Shown piece after piece: positions 5,927 to 5,979 of a stretch of DNA of 5,979 nt. The DNA comes from Limimaricola sp041580155 (GTDB lineage Bacteria > Pseudomonadota > Alphaproteobacteria > Rhodobacterales > Rhodobacteraceae): NCBI GenBank assembly GCA_041580155.1, contig JBFGEI010000202.1, positions 1-5,979 on the forward strand. Reading direction: 5' to 3'. Both the position numbers and the translations under genes were made by a program. A model generated the notes under the pieces. The model saw nothing but the letters and a program-made list of their open reading frames with translations. It ran no database searches and had not been told where the DNA came from. The number at the start of each line of letters is the position of its first letter. Position 1 is the first letter of the stretch.

Positions 5927-5979
5927 TCACGACCGGGTCGCGGCGCTGGTGATCCGAGCGACGGCGTCCACCGCGCGAA
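5927..5979 (-). CDS. Possible C-terminal end of an unidentified upstream gene (partial)
   Basis: On the - strand one frame runs in from the window edge and ends at TGA (5929-5927), 10 bases before the ung start. Its last residues would be RAVDAVARITSAATRS. Almost every third codon position is G or C, as in the other genes here, whereas the competing extension of the ung frame across the same bases has several A/T third positions. The spacing fits the compact - strand gene run. Sixteen residues are too few to identify a family. A trpD 3' end would make sense of the neighbourhood but is a guess from gene order only. Confidence 0.35.
   Translation of the reverse strand, partial: RAVDAVARITSAATRS

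Noticed and set aside
5949..5979. GTG start of a rightward gene at the right edge
   Set aside because: Only ten codons are visible, with no ribosome binding site and no motif, and the opposite strand has a more coding-like frame.

Overview
The window (about 70% G+C by eye, strong G/C preference at third codon positions) looks like a chromosomal segment of an alphaproteobacterium, most likely Rhodobacterales. The reasons are the gene order trpC-moaC-moeA-lexA facing comEC, which I recall as common in that group, a long-linker LexA, and a direct-repeat SOS box of the GTTC-N7-GTTC type upstream of lexA. No mobile element, CRISPR array, tRNA or rRNA was seen. Apart from the 71-bp moeA-lexA gap, the DNA is almost entirely coding.

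Layout from left to right. The left third (2-1993, + strand) is comEC, the DNA-uptake channel; its 5' end is cut off by the window edge and it reads through to a stop at 1991-1993. It meets lexA (1987-2697, - strand) tail to tail with a 7-bp overlap, and a strong inverted repeat (1970-2002) straddles both stop codons. The lexA control region (about 2698-2768) carries a ribosome binding site, a sigma70-type promoter with a perfect -35 box, and an SOS box overlapping the -10 element. Upstream of it on the - strand is a tight run of genes transcribed right to left: ung (5227-5916), trpC (4408-5217), moaC (3938-4408) and moeA (2769-3941). They are joined by a 9-bp gap, a 1-bp overlap (TGATG) and a 4-bp overlap (ATGA). 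A possible C-terminal end of one more - strand gene lies at 5927-5979.

How the genes fit together: moaC and moeA act at an early and the final step of molybdenum cofactor synthesis. trpC makes indole-3-glycerol phosphate for tryptophan, and ung starts repair of uracil in DNA. LexA represses the SOS response and probably itself. The - strand run is likely co-transcribed, and lexA has its own promoter but could also receive read-through. The two unusual points of layout are ung sitting immediately ahead of trpC and the hairpin-bearing overlap of the comEC and lexA ends. I found no convincing sign of a wholly new biological system.
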